Assembly: GCA_016704445.1 (NCBI GenBank)
Contig: JADJAE010000001.1
Location: 186,001-250,000 of the forward strand
Direction: 5' to 3'
Source: Deltaproteobacteria bacterium
GTDB taxonomy: Bacteria > Myxococcota_A > Polyangia > Polyangiales > Ga0077539
DNA length: 64,000 nucleotides
This document shows positions 52,729 through 61,635 of the stretch, piece after piece. The notes below the pieces were generated by a model, which was not told the DNA's origin, did no database searches, and saw nothing but the letters and a program-made list of their open reading frames with translations. Made by a program: the position numbers and the translations under genes. The first letter of the stretch is position 1, and the number at the start of each line of letters is the position of its first letter.

Positions 52729-54094
52729 ATGAGGGAAGGTCGAAGCCACGGTCGGGCGAGGTGGATCGGCGCGCTCGCGCTGCTCAGCGGATGCGGGCTG
52801 GGGAACCCCGATCTGGTGTTCACGGGAGATGTCGGCGCGGACCTTCCCGTCGTCGATGTCCCCGTCGACATCCCGGTGGTGGATGTCGCCGTCGACGTGC
52901 CCGTGGATGCGGGGATGGACGTCCCGATGGATGTGCCTGTCGACGTCCCTGTCGATGTGCCGGTGGACGTTCCCGTCGACCGGCCGGTGGACGTCCCGAT
53001 GGATGTTCCCGTCGATGTCCCGATGGATGTGCCAGTGGACGTCCCCGTCGACGTGCCGGTGGACATCCCGGTCGATGTCCCCGTCGACGTGCCGGTGGAC
53101 ATCCCGATCGACGTCCCCGTGGATGTCCCGGTGGACATCCCGGTCGATGTCCCGGTCGACATCCCCGTGGATGTTCCCCCGGTGTGTCCGACCGGGCAGA
53201 CCCGCTGCGGAACGACCTGCTTCGACCTCGCGACGAACGTCAACCACTGCGGCGCCTGCGACACCGCATGCTCCTTCCCCAACGCCGTCGCCGGGTGCGC
53301 GGCCCGTGCGTGCGTGATCGCGTCGTGCAACCCGGGTCGCGGCAACTGCGACGGGATGACCAGCAACGGCTGCGAGACCGACACCTCGCGTCTCCAACGC
53401 GCACTGCGGCGCCTGCGGCACGTCCTGCGGAAGCGACCGCCTTTGCAGCGCAGGTGCGTGCCGTCTGCCGCGTGACTGCCGGGAGCTGCACACGCTCAAC
53501 CCCTCGCTGCCGAGCGGCGAGTACATGGTCGACCTCGACGGGGCAGGGTCCGGGGCCGCGACCACCGTCCGCTGCGACATGACCACCGACGGCGGAGGCT
53601 GGACCCTCGTGTTCGACTCCGGCACCACCAACTTCAGCCAGGCCGGGGTCCCCTGGACCCGCGCAGACGTCGCCGCGGCCCTGGTGACCCCCGGGCTCGC
53701 CACGACGACGCTCGTCGCCTACCGCGACGCCTCCTTCGCGCTGCTCCCATCGCTCTTCCGGGTGAGCTTTGCGATGCCCGCGGGGTGGCGCACCGCGGCG
53801 CCGCTCAACGTCAGCAGCGTCGACGCGCCCGTGATGGTCTCCTTCGATGGCGGCCCGCCGCTGCTACGGAGGCTCCGCCACGGCTACGGCGGCTTCCTCG
53901 ACAACTGCGCCGGGGACTGGGGCGTGGGCGGCAACTTCGGGCGCTTCTGCATCACGCCCTCCCCGGCGCCCTTCTACGCGGCCTTCGGCGTCGGCGCCGC
54001 AGACCGCTGCGTCACCAGCGACGTGTCCTGGAACTCCGGAGGCAGCACCAACGAGTGCGGCGCCTCGCGACGCTTCACCCTCTATATCCGCTGA
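52729..54094 (+). CDS. Cys-rich lipoprotein with VDVP-repeat stalk and fibrinogen-like end, frame-disrupted
   Basis: Third paralogue of the surface lipoprotein family. ATG 52729 begins an Arg-rich signal ending in the lipobox LALLSGC. A stalk of about 110 residues then repeats VDVP/VDIP/MDVP. One plain Cys unit (NVNHCGACDTACS) and one full CDGMTSNGCET unit follow. The frame breaks at about 53392 (one extra base). It resumes as SNAHCGACGTSCGSDRLC, DCRELHTLNPSLPSGEYMVDL and TTDGGGWTLVFDSG, ending ASRRFTLYIR. Corrected length is about 454 residues. Only about two Cys units remain against six in the 32866 copy. Confidence 0.78.
52850..53175 (+). repeat. 12-base tandem repeat coding (VD[VIM]P)n
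   Basis: About 27 imperfect copies of a 12-base unit such as gtcgatgtcccg encode four-residue units VDVP, VDIP or MDVP. The third-position changes show it is old enough to vary in DNA but constrained in protein. The result is an extended acidic stalk with Pro every fourth residue. Repeats of this type readily change copy number. Confidence 0.85.
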
Positions 54095-54155
54095 CGCACG
54101 AGCGCCGCGTCTCGACGCGTCGCGTGAACGGTGTTACCTGACCGCCGCACCTGCC

Positions 54156-54887
54156 ATGGGCTGGATCGACCTGCACTGCCATCCCCTCCCGGGCATCGAC
54201 GACGGCGCCCGTTCGGCGGAAGACGGCGCGGCGCTGCTGGCGGGTCTGCACGGCCTCGGCTTCGAGACCGTGGTCGCCACGCCCCACGTCCGCAGCGGCA
54301 TGTGGGACAACCGACTGGAGCACCGAGCCGCCGCGCACGCGGTGCTCGAGACGGTGATGGCCGAGGCCCGGCGCCGCGGAGAGACCCTCCCCACGCTGCT
54401 CCTCGCGGGCGAGCACATGTTCGATGACGTCTTCCACGACCTCTTGCGCAAGGGCGAGGCGCTGACCTACCCGGGCGGCGGCGCGGCGCTGGTGGAGTTC
54501 CCCTACGACAACATCCCGATGCGGGTGGAGCTGCACCTGTGGCGCATGGCCAAGACGGTGCGCCCGGTGCTCGCGCACCCCGAGCGGTACACGCCGGTGC
54601 AGCAGTCCGATGACAAGCTCGACGAGCTCGTCGGCGCGGGCGCCTGGCTGCTGCTCGACCTGATGTCCCTGGTGGGCGCGTACGGCCGCCGCGCGCAGGC
54701 CGCGGCGGAGCGCATCCTCGCGGCGGGCAAGTACACCGCGGCGTGCTCCGACGCGCACAAGGCCTCGGACGTCCCGGTGGTGGCGCAGGGCATCGCGGCG
54801 CTCCGAGCTGCGAAGGGCGAGGCGGAGGTGCGGCGCCTGCTGATCGATGGCCCCGCGAAGATCCTGGCGGCGGCGGGGCGAGCGTAG
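54156..54887 (+). CDS. CpsB/CapC-family PHP tyrosine phosphatase
   Basis: Manganese-dependent phosphatase that typically removes phosphate from polysaccharide tyrosine kinases. The 243-residue product has the PHP metal motifs IDLHCHPLPGIDDGA, VATPHV, LLAGEHMFDD, VRPVLAHPERYTPVQ and the late ACSDAHKASDVP. ATG 54156 gives the usual start of the domain. No cognate Wzc-like kinase is in the window, but the flippase-like gene follows 16 bases later. Confidence 0.88.
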   Translation: MGWIDLHCHPLPGIDDGARSAEDGAALLAGLHGLGFETVVATPHVRSGMWDNRLEHRAAAHAVLETVMAEARRRGETLPTLLLAGEHMFDDVFHDLLRKGEALTYPGGGAALVEFPYDNIPMRVELHLWRMAKTVRPVLAHPERYTPVQQSDDKLDELVGAGAWLLLDLMSLVGAYGRRAQAAAERILAAGKYTAACSDAHKASDVPVVAQGIAALRAAKGEAEVRRLLIDGPAKILAAAGRA

Positions 54888-54903
54888 AGGCACGAGCGAA
54901 CGA

Positions 54904-55995
54904 GTGAGCGATCTTTCCACGCCGGCCCACGCGGCCCCGAAGCACCGCCCCTGGCGCATGCGCCTGCTCGTGTCCCTGCTCGTCGCGGGCGCATTCCTGC
55001 TGTTCATGCAGCGCGGGGGCGTCCCGGTGCTCCCCGACCGCGACTCCTTCAAGTACGTCCGATGGTGGACCGTGCCGACGTATTTCGCGTCGCTGCTGGT
55101 GGTCCACTGGTTTCGCGCCTGGCGCTGGACCTACCTGCTTCGCCCGGTCGCGAAGGTCCCCCAGGGCCGCATCATCGCCTACGCCTGGGTGGGCTTCTTC
55201 GCCATCATGATGCTCCCGCTGCGCATGGGCGAGGTGGTGCGCCCCATCCTCCTGCGCCGCGAGGGCCGCATCTCCGGCTCCGCCGCCATGGGCACCATCG
55301 CCGCCGAGCGCGTGCTCGACGGGCTCTTCGTGGCGCTCCTGCTGGCCGCCACGCTCTGGCTCGTGCCGCGCCTGCCTTTACACGGCGTGGTATTCGGCGG
55401 CTTCCCGGTGGAGCAGGTCGTGCACTACGGCTACCTCACCGTCGCGGTGTTCTCCGCGGCGCTGGGGGTGCTGGCGTTCTTTCTCGCGGCCCGCAAGCTC
55501 GCCGAGCGGCTCACCGCCGCGATCGTGGGCGTCGTCAGCAAGCGCCTCGCGACCCGGCTCTCTCGCATGGTGGGCGACCTCGCGGACGGCCTCCGCTCGC
55601 TCCCCGACCCGTCGCTCATGGGGCCCTTCATGCTCCAGACCACGGTGTACTGGACCGTCAACGCCCTCGGCATGTGGCTCCTCGGCTACGGCTGCGGGCT
55701 CCCGATGACCCCTTCGCAGGGCTTCGCCGTGATGGGCGTGCTCGCGATGGGCATCCTGCTCCCCGCGGGCCCCGGGCTCTTCGGGCCCTTCCAGTACTCG
55801 ATCTACCTCGCGCTGCGGATGTTCTACCCGGAGTCCGAGGTGCTCTCGAAGGGCAGCGTCTACGTCTTCCTGATGTACGCGTGCCAGTTCACCTTCACGA
55901 CCATCACGGGCCTCGGCTCGCTCTGGTGGGCACGCATCGACCCGCGCACCGCCCTCGACGAGGACGGCACCTCGGTGCCGCCTCCCGCTCCCTGA
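54904..55995 (+). CDS. LPG-synthase-type integral membrane protein (flippase-like)
   Basis: A 363-residue multi-pass protein of the lysylphosphatidylglycerol-synthase TM family, thought to flip lipids. GTG 54904. About seven to eight hydrophobic helices are visible, with the family blocks RAWRWTYLLRPV, WVGFFAIMMLPLRMGEVVRP, GTIAAERVLDGLFVALLLA and LLPAGPGLFGPFQYSIY. There is no synthetase domain, so aminoacyl transfer is unlikely. It is in line with the CpsB-like gene. Confidence 0.82.
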   Translation: MSDLSTPAHAAPKHRPWRMRLLVSLLVAGAFLLFMQRGGVPVLPDRDSFKYVRWWTVPTYFASLLVVHWFRAWRWTYLLRPVAKVPQGRIIAYAWVGFFAIMMLPLRMGEVVRPILLRREGRISGSAAMGTIAAERVLDGLFVALLLAATLWLVPRLPLHGVVFGGFPVEQVVHYGYLTVAVFSAALGVLAFFLAARKLAERLTAAIVGVVSKRLATRLSRMVGDLADGLRSLPDPSLMGPFMLQTTVYWTVNALGMWLLGYGCGLPMTPSQGFAVMGVLAMGILLPAGPGLFGPFQYSIYLALRMFYPESEVLSKGSVYVFLMYACQFTFTTITGLGSLWWARIDPRTALDEDGTSVPPPAP

Positions 55996-56063
55996 TCGTC
56001 GTCCCCCTTAACGCCCGTCAGTTACTTGCGCTCCTTCGCGCGATCCCGTCAGGGTCGTCGCCG

Positions 56064-56621
56064 ATGTGGTCTCAACGGCTCGGCGGTCTCGCGGCGGTGG
56101 TGCTCTCGCTGGCTTCGGCGACCGCGGAGGCCCGCACGGTGCGCGACGAGCCGTACTCCATGGAGACCACCTGGAACGCCGCGGTGCGCCTCGTGCGCAT
56201 CGACATGGGGATGCCCATCCTCGAGCGCGACCAGGACATGGGCTTCTTCACCTTCACCTATCGCGAGGGCGCCCGCTCGGTGCAGGGATCGGTGGAGATG
56301 GTGCGCACCGAGGTCGACGGACGGCCCGGAGCGCGGGTCATCGTGCAGATCCCGCAGATGCCCACCTATGTGGAGTCGCTGATCCTGACGAGGCTCGCTC
56401 GCAAGCTGCGCAGCGAGTTCGGCGAGCCCCCGCCGCCGGTGGTGCGTCGCCCCGCTCCGCCGCCGACCGAGCGCGCTCCCGACCGTCGACCGGGCGACCC
56501 TGAGCCGCCGGTCACGCAGCCCCCGACGGGCAACACGCCGCCGTCGGGCAGCGCCCCGCAGGAGCCCCCGAACAACAACCGCCGCGAGCAATCGATCAAC
56601 CCCGCGGGCCCGGAGGTCTGA
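56064..56621 (+). CDS. Exported hypothetical protein with Pro-rich tail
   Basis: A 185-residue product. The signal peptide (GGLAAVVLSLASATAEA) is followed by a small alpha/beta domain (TTWNAAVRLVRIDMGMPILE, MGFFTFTYREGARSVQGSVE, VDGRPGARVIVQIPQMPTYV). The last 60 residues are Pro/Asn/Arg rich and look disordered. The domain resembles periplasmic proteins related to BamC-like lipoproteins, but no solid match. ATG 56064. Confidence 0.68.
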   Translation: MWSQRLGGLAAVVLSLASATAEARTVRDEPYSMETTWNAAVRLVRIDMGMPILERDQDMGFFTFTYREGARSVQGSVEMVRTEVDGRPGARVIVQIPQMPTYVESLILTRLARKLRSEFGEPPPPVVRRPAPPPTERAPDRRPGDPEPPVTQPPTGNTPPSGSAPQEPPNNNRREQSINPAGPEV

Positions 56622-56629
56622 AGCGCCGT

Positions 56630-57052
56630 TCAGCGGTGGCGGCGGTGGTGGCGCGAGTGTGACCCGCTGCTCCCGCCGCTGCGATGGTGACGTCCGCGGT
56701 GGCGACGGTGGCGTCCATGGCGCCCTGAGCCCTCGTCCTCCTCGACGGCGGCGACGGTGGTCTCGGTCACCGAGGCCGTGGGCGCTGCGGGCGCAGGCTG
56801 CGCGGCGGGTGCGGGCGCAGGCGCATCGAAGGCCGCGGGCGGAACGAAGGGCGCGCTCGACGCCGCGACGGTCGTGGAGGGGAGGGTCGCGGGCGGGGTC
56901 GGCCGAGCCCCGCCGCTGCTGCGCGAAGAGGCCACCGGGCGCAGGGACGGCTCGCCGCACGGGACGCCGTCAGTGGTGCAGGCGTGCATGCCGCCGCAGT
57001 CAGCCAGGATGAGCGCAGAGAGGACCGCGACGGTCAGGCGGAGGACGATCAC
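56630..57052 (-). CDS. Small lipoprotein-like protein with His/Arg-rich end
   Basis: A 140-residue product. The N-terminus VLRLTVAVLSALILADCGG looks like a signal with a lipobox-like Cys. CTTDGVPCGEPS then carries two more cysteines. A Pro/Ala middle leads to a C-terminus RHGRHRRHRGRHHRSGGSS and SHSRHHRRHR, rich in His and Arg. It could bind metal or polyanions (inference). Convergent with the exported hypothetical gene. Confidence 0.55.
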   Translation of the reverse strand: MIVLRLTVAVLSALILADCGGMHACTTDGVPCGEPSLRPVASSRSSGGARPTPPATLPSTTVAASSAPFVPPAAFDAPAPAPAAQPAPAAPTASVTETTVAAVEEDEGSGRHGRHRRHRGRHHRSGGSSGSHSRHHRRHR

Positions 57053-57134
57053 GGTGCGACGCTACCGTGGCAGGGGAGGGAGGCGTCAACGCGCGACGCG
57101 GAGTCCTCGGCCCACCGTGGATAGCGGGAGCGGC

Positions 57135-59558
57135 TCAGGGTTCACCCGCGGCGCAGAGCGCTCGGGTGTCCGCGTCGTCGCGCCCGACCGAGAGGGAGCA
57201 GGCGCGACGAAGCCACGCCGCGTAGCTGAGCGGGATCACCCGCACCGTGGCGTCGTCTCCGGCGCTCGCCACGGTCTGACCGTCGGGCGCGACGGCCAGC
57301 GCGCGAACGGCGCCCTCGTGCCCGGGAGCCGTCGCCAGAAGCTCCCCGGAGGGGCCGTGGAAGAGGCGCACGGTGCCGTCCTCGCCGCCGGTGACCACCA
57401 CGTCGCCCTCCGGCGCGAAGGCCGCGACGTGGATCGCTCCCGTGTGGCCCATCAGCACCGCGAGCCGACGGGCGCTGTTGGAGTTCCAGACCCGCGCGGT
57501 GCCGTCGACCCCGGCGGTCAGGATGAAGCGCCCGCTCTCGTTGCAGGTCGCCACCGTCAGCGCGCCGCGGTGCCCGTCGCCGCGCGCGCCCAGCTCCGCC
57601 AGGGGCCGTCCGCCGCGCACGTCCCACAGCCGCGCGGTGCCGTCGGCGCTGCCGCTCAGCACCCGCTCCCCGTCGGGCGTGAACGAGGCCTGCGTCACGG
57701 CCTCTCGGTGCCCGGTGAACGAGTGCACCAGCCGGTGCGTCGCGACGTCCCAGACCCGCACCACGCGGTCGCCGGAGCCCGTCACGAGGCGCCGCCCGTC
57801 GGGGGAGAAGCCCACCGCCAGCACCTCGCCTGCGCCCTCCGCGAGCGTCGACAGCGCGGTGCCGTCGGCGACCCGCCAGAGCCGCGTGGTGCCCTCGTTG
57901 CCGGCGGTCGCGAGCGTGGCGCCGTCGCGAGAGAACGCCACCGCGCGCACCCAGCTCCCGTGGCCGCGGAGCGAGCGATCGAAGACGCCCGGCGCCGTCC
58001 AGAGCCTCGCGTCGTGGTCCGCCGAGGCCGTCGCGATGCGCTGCCCGTCGGGCGAGAAGCGCGCCATCAGGATGCGGTCTTCGTGGCCCTCCAGCGTGCC
58101 AGCGGCACGGCCCGTCAGCGGGTCCGAGAGCCTCGCCTCGTTGTCCCAGCCGGCACTGAGCAGCCGACGGCCGTCGGGCGAGAACGCCACGTCGAGCAGC
58201 GGCTCCCGGTGTTCCGTGAAGACCGAGAGCGAGCCGTCCGCCCGGTCGCGCCAGACGCGCGCCGCGCCGTCGTCCCCGGCGCTCACCAGCCGACCGCTCC
58301 CCGGCAGGAACCTCACCGCCCGCACGGCCCCCGCGTGCCCTCGGAACGTCGTCACCGCCCGTCCCCCGTCGCCGCGCCATAGGCGCACGGTGCCGTCCTC
58401 GCCCGCTGTGGCGACCTCCGACCCGTCGCCCGACCAGCGCGCGTCGAAGAGAGCGCCTCGGTGGCCGGTGAGCGTCTGGAGCATGGCCCCGGTCCCGGCG
58501 TGCCAGATCGCCGCGGTGCCGTCCGCGCTCGCCGTGAGCACCCGCTCGCCCGCCGGGTTGGCGCTCGCCCTCACCACCACCCCGCGGTGCCCCTCGAAGG
58601 CGCGGATCGTCGCCCCCGTCGCGGCGTCCCAGAGCCTCGCGCTGCGGTCGCGCGAGCCGGTGATCACCCTCGACCCGTCACCCACGAAGCGCGCGTCGAG
58701 CACGCCGCCCACGTGGCCCGTGAGGGTCTGCACCAGCGCGCCGTCGGAGGTGCTCCAGATGCGGGCGAGGTTGTCGCCGCCGCCGGTCACCACCTTCGAT
58801 CCGTCCGCGGAGAAGCTCGCGCACTCGATCCACCCCGCGGGCGCCTGCAGCACCACCGGAGCCCCCGCGCCGCTCGACGCCCAGAGCCTCGCGCTGTGGT
58901 CCCGCCCCGCGGTGAGCACCCTCGTCCCGTCCGGTGAGATGGCCACCGCCGCGACGGCGTCTTCGTGGCCGCGCAGCACGGCGATCTCCCTCGCCCCAGA
59001 GGCCTCGATGGCCCACGCGCGCGCCGTGTGGTCGGCGCTCCCGGTCACCGCCAGCCGGCCGTCGGCCGAGAGCGCGACCGCCGTGACCGCGGCCGTGTGC
59101 CCTCGCAGCTCCGCGACGCGCGCGCCCCCGGTCGACCAGAGCACCGCCGTCCCGTCGGCGTACCCGACCAGCGCGCGAGCGCCGTCCGCGGACACCGCCA
59201 CGTCCGCCGCGGCGCCCGCCGTGGACGCGAGCGTGCGCACCCGATCGGCCGCGACCACGGCGGAGGTGAGCCCCTCGAAGATCGTCGGCGAGCGAGCGAG
59301 CGAGGTGCGCGACGGAGCCTTCGCGGCCGCGATCGCCGAGCGGAGCGCCTCGGCCTCCCAGCCGGGCTGCTGCGCGAGGCGGGACGCGCGCCCCCCGCGC
59401 TCGACAGAGGAGAGGTCGGCCGAGAGCCGACGGGCGCCGCGCTCGACGTCCCAGGCGCGCATCGCGAGGATGACCCCGACGAGGGAGACGCAGCCGGTGA
59501 GGCCGAGCAGGAGGACGGTCTTGCCTTGCGGCAGGGTGCTAGCGGGGGGGCGGGCCAT
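57135..59558 (-). CDS. Membrane-anchored WD40 double beta-propeller
   Basis: An 807-residue protein. One N-terminal helix (TVLLLGLTGCVSLVGVILAM) is followed by a helical segment resembling the linker between a kinase or STAND module and its propeller (ADLSSVERGGRASRLAQQPG). About fourteen WD40 units follow, with GH...WD-type spacing (GHTAAVTAVALSADGRLAVT, GHREAVTQASFTPDGERVLS). The C-terminal YAAWLRRACSLSVGRDDADT is like the cap seen after propellers of larger signalling proteins. The catalytic N-terminal part is absent. ATG 59558 is preferred to GTG 59603. Antisense frames are long because of the repeats. Confidence 0.85.
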   Translation of the reverse strand: MARPPASTLPQGKTVLLLGLTGCVSLVGVILAMRAWDVERGARRLSADLSSVERGGRASRLAQQPGWEAEALRSAIAAAKAPSRTSLARSPTIFEGLTSAVVAADRVRTLASTAGAAADVAVSADGARALVGYADGTAVLWSTGGARVAELRGHTAAVTAVALSADGRLAVTGSADHTARAWAIEASGAREIAVLRGHEDAVAAVAISPDGTRVLTAGRDHSARLWASSGAGAPVVLQAPAGWIECASFSADGSKVVTGGGDNLARIWSTSDGALVQTLTGHVGGVLDARFVGDGSRVITGSRDRSARLWDAATGATIRAFEGHRGVVVRASANPAGERVLTASADGTAAIWHAGTGAMLQTLTGHRGALFDARWSGDGSEVATAGEDGTVRLWRGDGGRAVTTFRGHAGAVRAVRFLPGSGRLVSAGDDGAARVWRDRADGSLSVFTEHREPLLDVAFSPDGRRLLSAGWDNEARLSDPLTGRAAGTLEGHEDRILMARFSPDGQRIATASADHDARLWTAPGVFDRSLRGHGSWVRAVAFSRDGATLATAGNEGTTRLWRVADGTALSTLAEGAGEVLAVGFSPDGRRLVTGSGDRVVRVWDVATHRLVHSFTGHREAVTQASFTPDGERVLSGSADGTARLWDVRGGRPLAELGARGDGHRGALTVATCNESGRFILTAGVDGTARVWNSNSARRLAVLMGHTGAIHVAAFAPEGDVVVTGGEDGTVRLFHGPSGELLATAPGHEGAVRALAVAPDGQTVASAGDDATVRVIPLSYAAWLRRACSLSVGRDDADTRALCAAGEP

Positions 59559-59636
59559 TGGATTGCGCGGATCCTTGCGGCCGTTTCGATCGGGAGACAA
59601 CACCCATGCGCCGCGCCGCGGCCTCGCGAGGGGGCG

Positions 59637-60863
59637 CTACTCGTGCCGCAGGGCCGTGATGGGATCGAGCTGCGCCGCGCGGCGCGCCGGGAAGAACCCG
59701 AAGACCACCCCGATGCCGCCGGAGGTCGCGAAGGCCACGAGCGCCGCGGTCGGAGAGAAGCGCACGTTCCACTCCATCGCCCGGCCCAGCAGGGTGCCCG
59801 CGCCGACGCCGAGCGCGAGGCCCGCGATGCCGCCGACCGTCGAGAGCGTCACGGCCTCCACCAGGAACTGCGCGAGGATGTCCGCCGAGCGGGCGCCGAT
59901 GGCGAGGCGGATGCCGATCTCCCGGGTGCGCTCGGAGACGCTCACCAGCATGATGTTCATGACGCCGATGCCGCCCACCAGGAGGGCGATGCAGGCGATG
60001 GCGAGCAGCAGCGTGGAGAGCGTCGAGCGGGTGCGCTCGAGCGTCGCCATCAGGTCCTGGAGGTTGCGGACCATGAAGTCGTTCTCCTCGCCTTCGGCCA
60101 CGCGGTGGCGCTGCCGGAGCAGGGCGGTGAGCTGCTCCTGGGCGCGGGCCATGAGGTCCTGCTCGCGCACCGACACCATGATCTGGTCCACCTCGCGCCC
60201 GGGCGTGTGCCGCAGCCTCGCGCGCACCGCGGAGATGGGCATCACGACCGTGTCGTCGTAGTCCTGCCCGAAGCTCCCCTGTCCCTTCGGGGCGAGGAGC
60301 CCCACCACGGTGCACGGCATCCGCCCGATGCGAATGGTCTGCCCGATCGGGTCGCCCTGGTCGAAGAGGGCGCGGCGCACCGTCTCGCCGATCATGCAGG
60401 TGCGCGCCGCCAGGCGCAGGTCGGCGTCGGTGAAGGCGCTGCCGCGGGAGAGCGGCCACGCGCGCACCCGGAGGTAGTCCGGCGTGGTGCCGGTGATGCG
60501 CGTCGCGTAGTTGCGCGCCCCGACGACCACCTGCGCGCTCGCGGTGATCACCGGCGCCACGGCCAGCACCGTGAACAGCTCCCGCTCGATGGCCTCGCCG
60601 TCGTCCTCGGAGAGCGTCGGCCGACTGCCCACCTCGCCCCGCACCCCGCTCGACGTGGTCGCCCCCGGGAACACCCACAGCAGGTTCACCCCGAGCGCCC
60701 CCATCTGGTTCTGGATGCTGGCGCTCGCCCCGTCGCCGAGCGCGGTCATCGCCACCACCGCCGCCACCCCGATGAGAATACCCAGCATGGTAAGCGACGC
60801 CCGCAGCTTGTTGCGCGTGAGCGAGCGCAGCGCGAGGCGCAGGGCCATCCACCACATCCCCAT
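59637..60863 (-). CDS. MacB-type ABC transporter permease
   Basis: A 408-residue integral membrane protein. It has an N-terminal helix (KLRASLTMLGILIGVAAVVAM) and a periplasmic MacB_PCD domain (TRITGTTPDYLRVRAWPLSRG, RTCMIGETVRRALFDQGDPIG). Three C-terminal helices belong to the FtsX fold (TLLLAIACIALLVGGIGVMN, REIGIRLAIGARSADIL, TVGGIAGLALGVGAGTLLG). With the next two genes it forms a MacAB-type efflux pump for peptides, macrolides or lipoprotein export. ATG 60863 is chosen; ATG 60857 and 60848 follow in frame. Confidence 0.88.
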   Translation of the reverse strand: MGMWWMALRLALRSLTRNKLRASLTMLGILIGVAAVVAMTALGDGASASIQNQMGALGVNLLWVFPGATTSSGVRGEVGSRPTLSEDDGEAIERELFTVLAVAPVITASAQVVVGARNYATRITGTTPDYLRVRAWPLSRGSAFTDADLRLAARTCMIGETVRRALFDQGDPIGQTIRIGRMPCTVVGLLAPKGQGSFGQDYDDTVVMPISAVRARLRHTPGREVDQIMVSVREQDLMARAQEQLTALLRQRHRVAEGEENDFMVRNLQDLMATLERTRSTLSTLLLAIACIALLVGGIGVMNIMLVSVSERTREIGIRLAIGARSADILAQFLVEAVTLSTVGGIAGLALGVGAGTLLGRAMEWNVRFSPTAALVAFATSGGIGVVFGFFPARRAAQLDPITALRHE

Positions 60864-60871
60864 CGGGCGCC

Positions 60872-61630
60872 CTACGCTCCCCCCGCCAGCAGCGGGTTGT
60901 GCGAGCCCGTGTCGAGCTCCGCGCGCCTCGGCGAGGGGTTGGGCGCGTCGCTGCCGATGAGCCCGTCGCGCACCACGATGATCCGGTCGGCGCAGGCCGC
61001 CACGTCGGGCTCGTGGGTGACCATCACGATGGTGAGCCCGTGCTCGCGGTGCAGCCGCTGCATCAGCGCCAGGACGTCCTCCGTGGTGCGCGAGTCCAGG
61101 TTGCCGGTGGGCTCGTCCGCGAGCAGCACCTTGGGGTCGGTGACCAGCGCCCTCGCGATGGCCACCCGCTGCTGCTGTCCGCCGGAGAGTTGCGCCGGGG
61201 TGTTGTCGAGCTTGTCGCCGAGGCCGACCAGGGCCAGCGACTCGGCCGCGCGCCGACGCCGCTCCTTCGACCCGATGCCGCGGTATGCCAGCGGGAGCTC
61301 CACGTTCTCCAGCGCCGTCGTGCGCGCCAGCAGGTTGAAGCCCTGGAACACGAACCCGATCAGCCGGTTGCGCGCGAAGGCCCTCGCGTCGGCGTCGAGC
61401 CCGGAGACGTCGTGGCCGGCGAGCAGGTACCGCCCGGCGCTCGGCCGGTCGAGGCACCCGATGAGGTTCATGAGCGTGCTCTTGCCGCTGCCCGAGGGGC
61501 CGCCGATGGCCACGAACTCCCCGGACCCGATGTCGAGCGTGATGCCCCGCAGCGCGTGGAAGACCAGCTCCCCGCTGCGGTAGACCTTCTCGACCCGCTC
61601 CATCTTGATGACCGCGTCGCTCGCGCCCAC
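60872..61630 (-). CDS. MacB-type ABC transporter ATP-binding protein
   Basis: A 252-residue ATPase. Walker A GGPSGSGKSTLMNLIG, Q-loop FVFQGFNLL, signature AQLSGGQQQRVAIARAL, Walker B VLLADEPTGNLDS and H-loop MVTHEPDVA are complete. The start GTG 61630 is decided by GGAGG eight bases upstream, which overlaps the end of the MacA gene (stop at 61636). Nucleotide-binding and permease parts are separate genes rather than one MacB chain. Confidence 0.92.
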   Translation of the reverse strand: MGASDAVIKMERVEKVYRSGELVFHALRGITLDIGSGEFVAIGGPSGSGKSTLMNLIGCLDRPSAGRYLLAGHDVSGLDADARAFARNRLIGFVFQGFNLLARTTALENVELPLAYRGIGSKERRRRAAESLALVGLGDKLDNTPAQLSGGQQQRVAIARALVTDPKVLLADEPTGNLDSRTTEDVLALMQRLHREHGLTIVMVTHEPDVAACADRIIVVRDGLIGSDAPNPSPRRAELDTGSHNPLLAGGA

Positions 61631-61635
61631 GGTCG

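Noticed and set aside
52850..53175. Short tandem repeats considered as a CRISPR array
   Set aside because: Units are 12 bases with no unique spacers and they code for a continuous protein stalk.
57373..60261. 960-residue plus-strand frame antisense to the WD40 gene
   Set aside because: It mirrors the repeat periodicity of the propeller gene on the other strand and has no independent features.
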